DNA of 34,112 nt from Nonomuraea sp. MG754425 (GTDB taxonomy: Bacteria; Actinomycetota; Actinomycetes; Streptosporangiales; Streptosporangiaceae), in NCBI RefSeq assembly GCF_021699195.1, contig NZ_SSXE01000005.1:78770-112881 (forward strand). Reading direction: 5' to 3'. The notes under the pieces are model-generated. The model did not search any database, was not told where the DNA came from, and saw only the letters and a program-made list of their open reading frames with translations. Both the position numbers and the translations under genes were made by a program. Below are positions 1 through 8,481 of this stretch, piece after piece. Numbering within the stretch: the first letter of the stretch is position 1; every line of letters starts with the position of its first letter.

Positions 1-29
1 ATCCCAGCAGGGCAGCGATCAGGGGAGGA

Positions 30-1187
30 ATGGTGCCATTCGACCTCCGCCTCGTCGCCTACGCCCCCAACGGGGTACGACTCGGCATCCTTCCGCACCC
101 TCTGAACCTCCAGGTCGCCTGGCCGTTCAACGACATGCCGTCGCTGAGGTTTGCCTACAGCACGCGGGCGGTCGGGGCCGATCTCATCGCCGCCCCGTGC
201 GAGATCGGCGTCCAGTGGTCAGCGGACGGCATGGTCTGGACGGAGAACGGTGACGGACGGTTCCTCCTGGCCCACCGCGAAGGGGACCAACTCGATCCGT
301 CCGGCGTCTGGCGGTACGACTGCCCCTCCTACCTGTGGGTGTTGAAGAAGGCCGTCACGTACGCCCACGCCTCGATCGCTCCCGTCAACGGCCAGCGCGT
401 ATACGGCTCACCGACACCGAACGCCACTGCCGGGTTCATCATGAACTCGCTGCTGACCGAAGCGCAGGCGCGCGGCGCCCTGGCCGGCTTCGCCTGGACA
501 TTCACCGGCACCCTCGACACCGCGGGCCTGACGTGGAACCAGACGCTCGGCCTCGGCATCCCGCTCGGCACCGACGTGCTGGCTGTCCTGCTGACGCTCG
601 TGGACGCTGGGCTCATCGACATCCGCATGACTGGGCCGCGCACGCTGTCCGCGTGGCGGCCCGGCACCGCCATCTTCCGCGACCTCACCGCCCTCTCCAC
701 GCCCGTCGAGTTGGCCGGCGGCCGGGACATCTCGGCCGCGCCCGACGTCGGCACGCTGGAGGACCTGGCCAGCGCCGCGTACGTCGTCGGCGACAGCAGC
801 TTCCGCACCGAGCGGGTCAATGTCGGCACCCCACTGCCGTGGGGCCGGTGGGAAGTTGGTGTCCGCCAGGTCGGCGTCACCGAGACGACCGCCGCCACGC
901 TCGTCGGCGACTCCTTGCTCGTGCGCGGCGCGGTCGAGCGCGTCCAGCGCACCCGCGAGCTGTCGCTGACCGTCGCCCGGTGGCTGCCGCTGCGGGACTA
1001 CCTGCCCGGAGATCGCATCCTGGCGCCGGGCGAGGGCGGGCAGCGCAAGGCGCTGCGGGTCCGGCAGATCACGCTCACCCGGACCGACCGTGGGGTGGTG
1101 TCCGGGAACCTCGTCCTCGATGACCGCCTCGCCGATCAGGAGATCCGGCTGCGCCGCCGGATCGCGCTCCTGGCCCACCGTCCTTGA
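30..1187 (+). CDS. Phage minor tail protein, short paralogue
   Basis: About 385 residues with no signal peptide. The protein aligns over its whole length with the first ~390 residues of the next gene: both open with LRLVA(Y/H)APNG, and share (M/V)PSL, EDLASA, PWGRWE, ARWLPL and ALRVRQIT in the same order. By position, upstream of a long FN3-containing tail protein and an endolysin, it is probably a tail-tip or baseplate component of a siphovirus-like particle (inference). AGGGGAGG at 21-28 is very close to ATG 30, so GTG 33, the next codon, may be the real start. The frame stays open to the window edge, so a longer form cannot be excluded. The stop overlaps the TTG at 1184, and the two genes are clearly cotranscribed. 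Confidence 0.75.
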   Translation: MVPFDLRLVAYAPNGVRLGILPHPLNLQVAWPFNDMPSLRFAYSTRAVGADLIAAPCEIGVQWSADGMVWTENGDGRFLLAHREGDQLDPSGVWRYDCPSYLWVLKKAVTYAHASIAPVNGQRVYGSPTPNATAGFIMNSLLTEAQARGALAGFAWTFTGTLDTAGLTWNQTLGLGIPLGTDVLAVLLTLVDAGLIDIRMTGPRTLSAWRPGTAIFRDLTALSTPVELAGGRDISAAPDVGTLEDLASAAYVVGDSSFRTERVNVGTPLPWGRWEVGVRQVGVTETTAATLVGDSLLVRGAVERVQRTRELSLTVARWLPLRDYLPGDRILAPGEGGQRKALRVRQITLTRTDRGVVSGNLVLDDRLADQEIRLRRRIALLAHRP

Positions 1188-1204
1188 AGAAGGGGAACGT
1201 CGTC

Positions 1205-3931
1205 GTGCAGGTCATCACTCCTGGAACTCCGGAGCCGTACGCGCTGCGCCTGGTCGCTCACGCGCCGAACGGGTCACGGCTGGGGACGCTGCCGCACCAC
1301 CTCGGGTTCGAGGCCGGGCTGCCGCTGAACGACGTGCCGTCGTTGAAGGTGACGTACCCGGCGGCCGGGATCGGGTCGGCGTGGCTGGAGCAGCCGGTCG
1401 AGCTCGCCGTCGAGGTGTCGGTCGGCGGCGGCCCGTGGCTAGAGCCGCCCGACGCCCGCTTCCTGCGGATCAAGCGAGGGAGTAACGCCACCGACGCCAC
1501 GGGGGCGCGTACGTACGAGTGCCCCGGCTACGCGTGGATGCTCCGCAAGCTGGTGCTGTACGCCGGGCCGGTCATGGCCGAAGGGAAGCGGCCGTTCAGC
1601 GCCGTCACTCCGGGGGCGATCCTGCGGACCCTCATCGATGAGGGCCAGGCGCGCGGCACGCTCCCCGGCATCGCGGTCGCCTTCACCACCACGCACGACT
1701 CCGCCGGACACGCGTGGGACAAGACGCTCACCCTCCAGATCGAGCCCGGCGCGGACCTGCTCACGCTCCTGCTCAACCTGGCCGAGCAGGGCGTCCTCGA
1801 CTGGACCATGTCCGGCCGGACCCTGCGCGTCTACAACGAGGGCACCGTCTTGGGCGAGGACCTGACGGTGTCGCCGGGCGTGGACCTGCGGCTCGGCCGC
1901 GACATTGACGACGCCCCTGCCACGGCCACGCTGGAGGACCTCGCGTCAGCGATCCTCGTGCGCGGCGAGGCGGGGCTGAGCGTGGAGGTGACCAACCCGT
2001 CCGCTCCGCACCCGTGGGGCCGGTGGGAAACCAGCCAGGCGCAGGGCGGCGTCACCGACTCGGGCACGGCCATCCTCCTCGGGACGAACGCGCTGGAACG
2101 CGCCGGACGCGAACGCACCCAGCTCACCCGCGGCGTCCGGTTCGGCGCGGCACGCTGGCTGCCGCTCGTCCACTACCGGCCGGGCGACCTCGTGCGCGCC
2201 CCCGGCGAGCACGGCGACATGGAGGCCCTGCGCGTCCGGCAGATCACCGTCTCCTGCGACGGCGACGGCGGGCTCGGCGGCAACCTCGTCCTGAACGACA
2301 GGTTCATCGAGCGGGAAATCCGGCTCGCCCGCCAAGCCGCGGGCATCCTCGCCGGCGGCGTCGCCTCCGGCGGCACCGGCGGCACCCCCGCGCCCGAGAC
2401 GTCGGGCCGTACGCCGGCGGCACCGGCCGGGCTCATTGTGGCCCCGGCCGCGTACGTGGACGAGCACGGGTTCGCTCGCGGCCAGGTGACCGCGACCTGG
2501 TCGCCGGTCACGGCCGACACCTTCGGCGTGGCGCTCGATGTGGACGGCTACGAGCTGTACGCCCGCGTCAACACGACGGGCGAGGTGTGGCGGCACATCG
2601 CCACGTCCGGCGGCACCACGGCGACGTACTCGCCGCTGGTCGTGGCCACCACCTACGCCGTCAAGGTCCGCGCGACCGCGCAGGGCGCCAAGGGCGCGTT
2701 CGGGCCGGAGTTCGTGGTCCTGATTCCAGACGACCTCGTTCCGCCGCCGGTCCCCTCCGCGCTGGCGCTCTCGACGCGGCTCGGTGTGATCGAGGCCGCC
2801 TGGGACGGGCACGGCAGCGCGGGGGAGCCGATGCCGAACGACTTCGAGCACGTCCGCGTGCACATGGCGGCTGACGCCGGGGGGCCGTGGACGGTCGTGG
2901 ACCACCTGCGGGCGGCCGGGGCCGCGCTCGTCACCGACCAGCCGTACGGGGAGATGCGCTGGTTCCGGCTGACGTCGGTGGACCGGCGCGGCAACGAGTC
3001 AGCGCCCTCGGCCGCCGCGCAGATCGCCACGCAGCCGCTCGTCAACGGCGACGTCATCGGGAAGGTCATCTCCGGCGCGAACATCGTGAACGGCACGGTG
3101 AACGCGGCCGACGCCGTCATCGCCAACACGATCACCGGCGGGCTGATCCAGGCCCTGGCCATCGAGACCCCGCACCTGAAGGCGAACGCGGTCACGCTCG
3201 ACAAGCTGGCCGCCGGATCGGTGGACGCGACCCGGCTGACCGCCACGGCGATCGACGGCAAGACCATCACCGGCGCGTTCATCCGGACGGCGGCGACCGG
3301 CCGTCGCCTGGAGTTCGCGCCCCCCGGCAGCACCTACCCCGAGATGCGGTTCATCCCAGGCGGGTCGGGCTCGAACTACACCCGGCTCCGCACGCGGGAT
3401 GACTCCTTCCCCGGTGAGGCCACGTTCGAGATCACGTCCGGCACCAACTCGTCCGTGACCGCCGCCTCCCAGACGACGATCGCCGCCGGGTACATGCAGA
3501 TGCAGGTCCGCGACTCGACACTGTCGAACCCCAACGGCGGCCTGATGGAGCTCGCCGAGTCGTACGCCCTGTACGGCTACCTCCACAACAGCTCCGACGA
3601 GCAGTACTTCTGGTTCGACAGCTCCGGCCGGACCCGGCACGTCGGCAAATGGTGGGACTTCACGAATCTCGGCTCCACAGCGGGCATCCTGGCCGGCTCG
3701 ATCACGTTCGCGTCGGCCGGGTCCGGCGCGAACATCCGGTTCTTGTCCTACGGGACCGAGATGAGTGGGAACATGGGGCCGGTCTGCGTGCTGCGGCGGG
3801 GCCTGTCCAGCCCGATATCGCACACCCCTGCGGGGTCGTGGTACGTGACCGAGTCGCTTCAGGCCGGCTTCCGGATCTCTTCCAGCTTCCCGGACGGGTT
3901 CGCCCTCTACTGGTGGTCGCACCGTCACTGA
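1205..3931 (+). CDS. Phage tail protein with FN3 domains and receptor-binding-like C-terminus
   Basis: About 908 residues. Residues ~10-390 repeat the fold of the preceding gene. A Gly/Pro/Thr-rich linker (~385-410) follows, then two fibronectin-III-like domains (~410-515 and 520-620). Next is a segment rich in GxIVNGTV, NAADAVIANTITG and LAAGSVDATRLTATAI patterns (~625-700), typical of trimeric stalks in actinophage tail fibres, and then a ~200-residue C-terminal part that I do not recognise, possibly receptor-binding. GTG 1205 is chosen because GAAGAAGGGG (1186-1195) lies 9 nt upstream; an in-frame TTG at 1184 overlapping the previous stop would add seven residues. It probably acts at the tail tip in host recognition (inference from architecture). 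Confidence 0.8.
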   Translation: MQVITPGTPEPYALRLVAHAPNGSRLGTLPHHLGFEAGLPLNDVPSLKVTYPAAGIGSAWLEQPVELAVEVSVGGGPWLEPPDARFLRIKRGSNATDATGARTYECPGYAWMLRKLVLYAGPVMAEGKRPFSAVTPGAILRTLIDEGQARGTLPGIAVAFTTTHDSAGHAWDKTLTLQIEPGADLLTLLLNLAEQGVLDWTMSGRTLRVYNEGTVLGEDLTVSPGVDLRLGRDIDDAPATATLEDLASAILVRGEAGLSVEVTNPSAPHPWGRWETSQAQGGVTDSGTAILLGTNALERAGRERTQLTRGVRFGAARWLPLVHYRPGDLVRAPGEHGDMEALRVRQITVSCDGDGGLGGNLVLNDRFIEREIRLARQAAGILAGGVASGGTGGTPAPETSGRTPAAPAGLIVAPAAYVDEHGFARGQVTATWSPVTADTFGVALDVDGYELYARVNTTGEVWRHIATSGGTTATYSPLVVATTYAVKVRATAQGAKGAFGPEFVVLIPDDLVPPPVPSALALSTRLGVIEAAWDGHGSAGEPMPNDFEHVRVHMAADAGGPWTVVDHLRAAGAALVTDQPYGEMRWFRLTSVDRRGNESAPSAAAQIATQPLVNGDVIGKVISGANIVNGTVNAADAVIANTITGGLIQALAIETPHLKANAVTLDKLAAGSVDATRLTATAIDGKTITGAFIRTAATGRRLEFAPPGSTYPEMRFIPGGSGSNYTRLRTRDDSFPGEATFEITSGTNSSVTAASQTTIAAGYMQMQVRDSTLSNPNGGLMELAESYALYGYLHNSSDEQYFWFDSSGRTRHVGKWWDFTNLGSTAGILAGSITFASAGSGANIRFLSYGTEMSGNMGPVCVLRRGLSSPISHTPAGSWYVTESLQAGFRISSSFPDGFALYWWSHRH

Positions 3932-3962
3932 CCCCGCCCACTCCACGAAGGGACTCGTGATC

Positions 3963-4637
3963 ATGGCCGTTGAGCTGGTGCAGGTGTGGGACGCCGAACT
4001 GGCCTACACGCACACGCCGCTCCGCGACACCGACGCTCCGGTCGCACCTCATGTGGACGGGGCCGAACCGCTGTGGTGCCTCTACCAGGTGGCCCCGGCA
4101 ATGGGCGTCGAGATCCATCACGCGCTGCCGCACTCGCTGCTGGAATGGCGGTGCGCCCTGTACGGGCTCAACCCCGACGACGTGCCCACGCTGCTCGACA
4201 TCGCCATGCACGAGCCGTACATCCCGGACCGCAACGACGCGCTCACCCGCACCGACCCTGGCGCCGTCAAGGTGCTGGAAGCGACGCACGGCTTGCCGAC
4301 CTGCTGGACGCCCGGTGTGCCCGAGCATGAGCGGCGCGCGGCCTACCTGGAGCGGGTCAAGCTCGTCAAGGAGCACCGCGTCCGAGTGGAGGCGGCGCCG
4401 CGGGCGGTGCGCGCGGAAGCGCTCGCCTACGTCGGCTCGGCTCGGGTCGCGCCGCCGGACCCGCTGGAGCCGCTTCTCTCCCTGGTGCGACTCGACCCCG
4501 TCCGGGTGGAGGCACGGCGGATGGCGGCCGAGTGGGTGCGCGCGGAGCGGGGCGACCAGCTCCCACAGCCGACGTTCCAGCTCAAGCCAGGCAGCACGTT
4601 CGTCGGCATGCAGCCCCGCACGGAGGGCAGCGTGTGA
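3963..4637 (+). CDS. Phage tail-region protein of unknown function
   Basis: About 224 residues, soluble, with no recognised domain. The N-terminal part carries VQVWDAELAYTHTPL. The middle has many acidic and aromatic residues, and the C-terminal third is helical and Arg/Glu-rich (VRVEAAPRAVRAEALAYV). ATG 3963 has GAAGGGA (3947-3953) 9 nt upstream; the in-frame GTG 3957 would be only 3 nt from it. The gene lies between the receptor-binding-like tail protein and an XhlA-like protein and overlaps the latter by 4 nt (GTGA), so it belongs to the late operon. A tail-fibre accessory role is possible but unproven. Confidence 0.7.
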   Translation: MAVELVQVWDAELAYTHTPLRDTDAPVAPHVDGAEPLWCLYQVAPAMGVEIHHALPHSLLEWRCALYGLNPDDVPTLLDIAMHEPYIPDRNDALTRTDPGAVKVLEATHGLPTCWTPGVPEHERRAAYLERVKLVKEHRVRVEAAPRAVRAEALAYVGSARVAPPDPLEPLLSLVRLDPVRVEARRMAAEWVRAERGDQLPQPTFQLKPGSTFVGMQPRTEGSV

Positions 4638-4975
4638 CGAGCGACGACATGCCGAGCGTGGCGCTGTCGCTGGAGACGCTGCGCCGCCTGGTCGAGGTCG
4701 GGTTCGCCCAGGTCAACGGCCAAATCGCATTGCTGCGGCAAGAGTTGGAGCAGGTGAACGCCCAGCACGCCAACCTCTCCCAGCGGGTCGAGCAAGACCG
4801 GCTGACCGCCGACGTCCGGCACGCCGCGTTGGAGTCCCGCCTGGACGCTCTCGAACGCGAGGCGGTAACCCGCTCCCAGCTCGCCGACCGTACCCGTCTG
4901 ATCATCGCCATCGTGGGTGTGCTCGTCACCGTGGCGAGCGCTGTGATCGCGCTGATCGCGCTCACCAGGGGCTAA
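4634..4975 (+). CDS. XhlA-like coiled-coil membrane protein (lysis-associated)
   Basis: 113 residues. A helical heptad-rich stretch (~10-80: LRRLVEVGFAQVNGQIALL, then further Leu/Glu/Gln repeats) is followed by one C-terminal transmembrane helix (~90-110: LIIAIVGVLVTVASAVIAL) and a very short tail. This layout matches the haemolysin XhlA type found beside holin and endolysin genes in Gram-positive prophages; the assignment rests on architecture, not sequence identity. GTG 4634 has GGAGGG 6 nt upstream and overlaps the previous stop by 4 nt. Its TAA (4973-4975) overlaps the stop of a convergent small gene on the minus strand. Confidence 0.65.
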   Translation: MTSDDMPSVALSLETLRRLVEVGFAQVNGQIALLRQELEQVNAQHANLSQRVEQDRLTADVRHAALESRLDALEREAVTRSQLADRTRLIIAIVGVLVTVASAVIALIALTRG

Positions 4976-5157
4976 GTATGCTTCCCCTTCGACTGGCTGC
5001 GGTCGTGAGCGGCCTGAATCCGCCTCGCGCCACCTGACGTCGCCAACTTGCCGTCAGGGTGAAGCGACGCGGACCGCATCGCGTGTGCCTTGTCCTTCGC
5101 GCTCGGATGCTTTCCGCTCTTGCGGGCCCCGCTGTCCTTGCCGCTGTTCTTCGCCAT
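4972..5157 (-). CDS. Small Lys/Ser-rich basic protein, antisense within the late operon
   Basis: 61 residues (starts MAKNSGKDSGARKSGKHPSA, ends QSKGKHT), about one quarter Lys plus Arg, with no hydrophobic segment. The composition looks like a real small basic protein rather than a shadow: no overlapping plus-strand gene is convincing here, and a GGGGGA lies about 10 nt upstream of the ATG at 5157. It converges on the XhlA-like gene with overlapping stop codons and diverges from the next gene. Small basic proteins of this sort could bind nucleic acid, but nothing in the sequence proves a function. It could be expressed in the lysogen, opposite to the late transcript. Confidence 0.5.
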   Translation of the reverse strand: MAKNSGKDSGARKSGKHPSAKDKAHAMRSASLHPDGKLATSGGARRIQAAHDRSQSKGKHT

Positions 5158-5205
5158 GGCCTGACTATCCCCCGGCCTGCTGTTGCCAGAAAGGTACCGG
5201 TTGCC

Positions 5206-5490
5206 TTGCTGGTGCTGCCCGTGCGGGACGGCATGCTCGTCGTACCCGCAGTCCTTCCCATCCACGTCAGCGACGACGAGCTCAAGATGACCGTCGCCGA
5301 CTGGCTCGCCCTCAAGGAGATCCCCATGCCCCAGCCCGAGCCGATCGAGGTCCTCGACGGCCAGGACCCGCTCCCGCTGCCGCCGTTCGCCGACGCGAGC
5401 ACGACCGTGCTCGACCCCGGCCAGGACGTGCTGCCCCAGGACCCCGGCAGCGCCATCGACGACGAGGAGGTGACCGCTCATGGCGGTTGA
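5206..5490 (+). CDS. Small acidic phage protein of unknown function
   Basis: About 94 residues from TTG 5206; GTG 5212 and ATG 5233 are alternative starts. AGAAAGG (5188-5194) precedes TTG 5206 by 11 nt. The N-terminal half looks structured (MLVVPAVLPIHVSDDELKM, then TVADWLALKEIPMP); the C-terminal half is Pro/Asp-rich and probably flexible (PQPEPIEVLDGQDPLPLPP). It overlaps the next gene by 11 nt. No family is recognised. It lies between tail and lysis genes and is probably a minor structural or lysis-accessory protein (inference). Confidence 0.5.
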   Translation: MLVLPVRDGMLVVPAVLPIHVSDDELKMTVADWLALKEIPMPQPEPIEVLDGQDPLPLPPFADASTTVLDPGQDVLPQDPGSAIDDEEVTAHGG

Positions 5491-5749
5491 CCGGCTGCCC
5501 ATGACCTGCGACATCGTCCGCTATCGCGGCAAACACGGTCTCCACGCGGTCCGCGCGGCAGTCGTGGTGGCCGACGTGCACACCCTCGACCCCGCAGGAG
5601 TGCTGTCGGGGGCGGTCCCCGCGCTCGACAGCCCCGAGCACGTGCATCTGCTGGTGTTCACCCCTGGGGCGCGCGGCTCGTTCTGGGAGTTCAACGTGCC
5701 GTTCGGCGACGGACCCGGCGCGTGGCACTGGCCACCGGAGCGCTCATGA
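5480..5749 (+). CDS. Small phage protein of unknown function
   Basis: 89 residues, no transmembrane segment. It opens MAVDRLPMTCDIVRYRGKHG and ends with an aromatic-rich tail (SFWEFNVPF, GAWHWPPERS), suggesting a compact beta-rich fold. The start is well supported: GAGGAGG lies 8-9 nt before ATG 5480. It overlaps the preceding gene by 11 nt and the endolysin by 4 nt (ATGA), so the three are translationally coupled. No function is recognised. Confidence 0.6.
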   Translation: MAVDRLPMTCDIVRYRGKHGLHAVRAAVVVADVHTLDPAGVLSGAVPALDSPEHVHLLVFTPGARGSFWEFNVPFGDGPGAWHWPPERS

Positions 5750-6522
5750 TGGCCAAGACGTCAGCGAAGCCCGCCGATCGGCTCCTGGCCGTCGTGCGCT
5801 CCCAGCTCGGGGAGACGGAGTCGCCGACCGGGTGGACAAAGTACGGCTCCTGGTGGGCCCGGCGGCACGACAAGCCGGCCGCCTGGGCAGTGGCGGCGTG
5901 GTGCGACATGTTCCTGGCCTGGTGCGCCGCGCAGGCCGGGCTCATCGCCGTCGTTGGGGATCACGCCTACACGCCTTCTCACGCGCAGTGGTTCAAGAAC
6001 CGCGGTCAATGGGGGCAGACCCCGCGCAAGGGCGCGATCGTGTTCTTCGACTGGGGCGGCAGCAAGGCCATCCCAGCGATCGACCACGTCGGCATCGTCG
6101 AGGCTGTCAAGAACAGCGGCCGGACCATCGTGACGATCGAGGGCAACACCTCCAATCGCGTCATGCGCCGCGAACGGACCCTCGCTGAGGTCGCCGGGTT
6201 CGGCTACCCCGCCTACCTACCCACGCCGGCCACCAAGCCGCCCGCCGCTCTGGTACCGACCTGGACGGAGAAGATCGTGAAGGACCTGCCAACGCTGCGT
6301 CTCGGCGCAGGCAAGAGCAAGACGGACCCGCTCCGATGGCACGTCAAGACCGTGTTCTACCTGCTGCACGCGCGAAGCTTCGGCGTCAACGGCGGCGTGG
6401 ACGACACCGTGTTCGGCGAGCCGATGCACGACGCGGTGCGTGCGCTCCAGCAGGCGGCCGGGCTGAAGGACGACGGCGTTGTCGGGCCGAAGACCTGGCC
6501 CGCGCTCATGCGCGTCTCATAG
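5746..6522 (+). CDS. Endolysin: CHAP amidase/endopeptidase with C-terminal peptidoglycan-binding domain
   Basis: 258 residues. Residues ~8-160 form a CHAP/NlpC-type cysteine peptidase domain: Cys53 in AAWCDMFLAW, His114 in IDHVGIVEA and the Glu132/Asn134 pair in TIEGNTS fit the catalytic residues of the family, and KGAIVFFDWGG is the typical strand before the His. Residues ~190-256 are a PG_binding_1 domain (ending LKDDGVVGPKTWPAL). There is no signal peptide, so release needs a holin, consistent with the membrane protein that follows. It cleaves host peptidoglycan at the end of the lytic cycle. ATG 5746 or 5749 is the start, with GGAG at 5737-5740; the stop of the preceding gene overlaps. 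Confidence 0.9.
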   Translation: MMAKTSAKPADRLLAVVRSQLGETESPTGWTKYGSWWARRHDKPAAWAVAAWCDMFLAWCAAQAGLIAVVGDHAYTPSHAQWFKNRGQWGQTPRKGAIVFFDWGGSKAIPAIDHVGIVEAVKNSGRTIVTIEGNTSNRVMRRERTLAEVAGFGYPAYLPTPATKPPAALVPTWTEKIVKDLPTLRLGAGKSKTDPLRWHVKTVFYLLHARSFGVNGGVDDTVFGEPMHDAVRALQQAAGLKDDGVVGPKTWPALMRVS

Positions 6523-6560
6523 GTCGTTCGTTGGCGTTTCTGCCTACGTAGCTCATTCCA

Positions 6561-6583
6561 GGCCCGCCATGGTGCGGGCCTTC
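6561..6583 (+). terminator. Hairpin between endolysin and holin-like gene
   Basis: GGCCCGC (6561-6567), a 6-nt loop and GCGGGCC (6574-6580), followed by TTCTCC. It has a perfect 7-bp stem but no long T run, so it may be a weak terminator or processing site that lowers expression of the next gene. Confidence 0.4.
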
Positions 6584-6603
6584 TCCATGTCTGGAGGACC
6601 CTC

Positions 6604-6990
6604 ATGACCAGCATGACCAAACGCTCCGTCTTCGGGCAGGAGCCTGCGACGATCATGTACGTGCTGAACGCGCTGCTGGCGTTCCTCGTCACCATCCCGG
6701 CCCTTGGCCTCGGCGAGACCGCCGCAGGCTGGATCTCCACAATCGGCTCCGGTGCCCTCGCGCTCATCGTCGCGTGGCAGACCCGGCCATGGGTCATCTC
6801 GGCGCTGACCGGCGCCGTGTCCACGATCCTCACCGGGGTCTCCCACTTCTGGCTGATGCTCACCCCGGCGCAGACGGCTGCGTTCATCCTGCTGCTGTCG
6901 GCGGTGCTTGGCCTGGTCCTGCGCGGCCAGGTGTCCCCGAAGACGGGGCCGGTCGCACACGTGGTCGTCGTAGAGGAACGGCTGCCGTAG
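6604..6990 (+). CDS. Holin-like membrane protein
   Basis: 128 residues with about four hydrophobic helices (IMYVLNALLAFLVTIPALGL; WISTIGSGALALIVAW; VISALTGAVSTILTGV; TAAFILLLSAVLGLVL) and a short hydrophilic C-terminus (VSPKTGPVAHVVVVEERLP). Size, topology and place straight after the endolysin fit a holin that permeabilises the membrane at lysis; no specific family is recognised. GGAGG lies 7-8 nt before the ATG. It is the last gene of the late operon and ends just before a strong terminator. Confidence 0.65.
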   Translation: MTSMTKRSVFGQEPATIMYVLNALLAFLVTIPALGLGETAAGWISTIGSGALALIVAWQTRPWVISALTGAVSTILTGVSHFWLMLTPAQTAAFILLLSAVLGLVLRGQVSPKTGPVAHVVVVEERLP

Positions 6991-7010
6991 GCTCCGGATG
7001 CTCAGACAGG

Positions 7011-7027
7011 GAGGAGGCCCCACCCGC
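7011..7027 (+). repeat. Left copy of near-identical direct repeat flanking the HisG cassette
   Basis: GAGGAGGCCCCACCCGC here recurs at 10136-10153 with one extra C. Both copies form the 5' arm of a terminator hairpin, so part of the similarity may reflect shared terminator ancestry. Confidence 0.6.
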
Positions 7028-7049
7028 TTCGGCGGGTGGGGCCTTTTTT
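7016..7049 (+). terminator. Strong intrinsic terminator of the phage late operon
   Basis: GGCCCCACCCGC, TTCG tetraloop, GCGGGTGGGGCC, then TTTTTT: a perfect 12-bp GC stem with a stable loop and a U tract, 25 nt after the holin-like stop. Confidence 0.95.
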
Positions 7050-7149
7050 GCGTGCTCTGGAAGCGGGCGGCACGGATTCGCACACATGCCCGACAAACGG
7101 CGGAGGTCAGCCGTACGGTGGCCCCAATTCCTCGCGAAAGGGATACACC

Positions 7150-8481
7150 ATGCACTGCCTGTCTGCTCTGCACATCTGTGCCTACGACGTGAGGGGAAGA
7201 CTGACCGCCACCGGCCAGCTCCGACCCTCCCGAGAATCGGGACTGGTCACGCGGACTCACCAACTGCTCGCTGGCTTGGCCCAGCACACGCCTGGCGTCC
7301 GGGTCGCGCTCACCAAGACGGGTGCGACCACACCTGGCGGTGTCTACGGACTCCAGACCCCCGAAGGGCTGGCCGTGACCGTCCGGGAGATCGCCACAGC
7401 ACTACCCAAGCTCCTGTACCAGGGAGGTCACAAGAACGAACACCTCGTCAAACGCTTCTACGAAGACACGATCGATGACCCAGGCAACCAGGTGTGGTCA
7501 CTGCTGGCCACGCAATACGCCTGCGCCATCGGCGCCGCGGGCATCCCGCACGTCCTGGCCCAGTCGATCAATCCTCTCGTCAGTCTGCTGAAGGCCCACG
7601 ACCTCGGGCTGCTCGGCAAGGTCCACCTGACCGGAGTGATCAACGACAGTGGGCCCGATTTCACGCGCCGGTTCGACTACCTGGCCCGCCAGATCACGGG
7701 CGGCGCGCAGGTGACAGTGATCGCCGTGTCGGAGTCGGTGCGGCAGGAACTGTGCGCGGCCGGAGTCCCAGAGCACGCCGTGCGCAAGGTGCTCAACGGG
7801 ATGGATATTGACGCCTTCACCACCCGGCTGCGGCACGCTGAGGCCGCCGCGGTATGGGAGCGGGTCCGGTCCCGCAACAAGGTTCCGCAGGGACTTCGGG
7901 TCATGCTGGTGTGCGCGAGGCGAGTCGCCTGGAAAGGACACCAGGACGTGATCCACGCGGCCCGCATACTGGCGGAGCGCGGCCGACTGGAGGGCACGTG
8001 CGTGGTGTTCAACGGCGCGGGCATGCTCGACAGCCGCGCCCCTGGATACCAGCAGGAACTTCAGTCGCTCATCGCCGATCTCGACCTGGACGGCAAGGTG
8101 TTCCTCCTCGACGAACTCACGCCCGAGGAGGTCATGTCCTGCTACGTCGGCGCGCACGTCGCGGTGCACCCCTCACGCAAGCCGGAGCCGTTCGGGTACG
8201 CCAACCTGGAGGCGATGCTGGCCGGCGTGCCCGTCATCGCCACCGCGCATGGCGGGCCGCTGGAGTACATCGAGCACGGCGTCTCCGGACTGCTGGTCCC
8301 TCCGCATGACCCGGACCAGATCGCAGTCGCTCTGGAAGCGCTGCTCGGCGACGACGCCTTGCACGCGCGGATGGGCCGGGCCGGACGCGTCAGCGCGGAA
8401 CGATTCAGTCTCGACGCCATGTTCGACGGCTACCACGACGCCATCACCACCAGCGAGGCGCTGCACGGGGGAGGCCGGTGA
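7150..8481 (+). CDS. GT4-family glycosyltransferase
   Basis: 443 residues with a GT-B fold. The C-terminal Rossmann half contains RRVAWKGHQD (Arg258, Lys262 type phosphate contacts) and the GT4 signature E-x7-E (EPFGYANLE, residues 346-354) followed by AMLAGVPVIATAHGGP. The N-terminal half (LHICAYDVRG, then SGLVTRTHQL) is the acceptor side. It should transfer a sugar from a nucleotide-sugar; donor and acceptor cannot be told. There is no signal peptide or membrane helix. ATG 7150 follows GAAAGG with 7 nt spacing; a weak promoter is possible at CGACAA (7091) and TACGGT (7114). It is the first gene of a three-gene cassette between two terminators, and its stop overlaps the next ATG. Confidence 0.85.
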   Translation: MHCLSALHICAYDVRGRLTATGQLRPSRESGLVTRTHQLLAGLAQHTPGVRVALTKTGATTPGGVYGLQTPEGLAVTVREIATALPKLLYQGGHKNEHLVKRFYEDTIDDPGNQVWSLLATQYACAIGAAGIPHVLAQSINPLVSLLKAHDLGLLGKVHLTGVINDSGPDFTRRFDYLARQITGGAQVTVIAVSESVRQELCAAGVPEHAVRKVLNGMDIDAFTTRLRHAEAAAVWERVRSRNKVPQGLRVMLVCARRVAWKGHQDVIHAARILAERGRLEGTCVVFNGAGMLDSRAPGYQQELQSLIADLDLDGKVFLLDELTPEEVMSCYVGAHVAVHPSRKPEPFGYANLEAMLAGVPVIATAHGGPLEYIEHGVSGLLVPPHDPDQIAVALEALLGDDALHARMGRAGRVSAERFSLDAMFDGYHDAITTSEALHGGGR

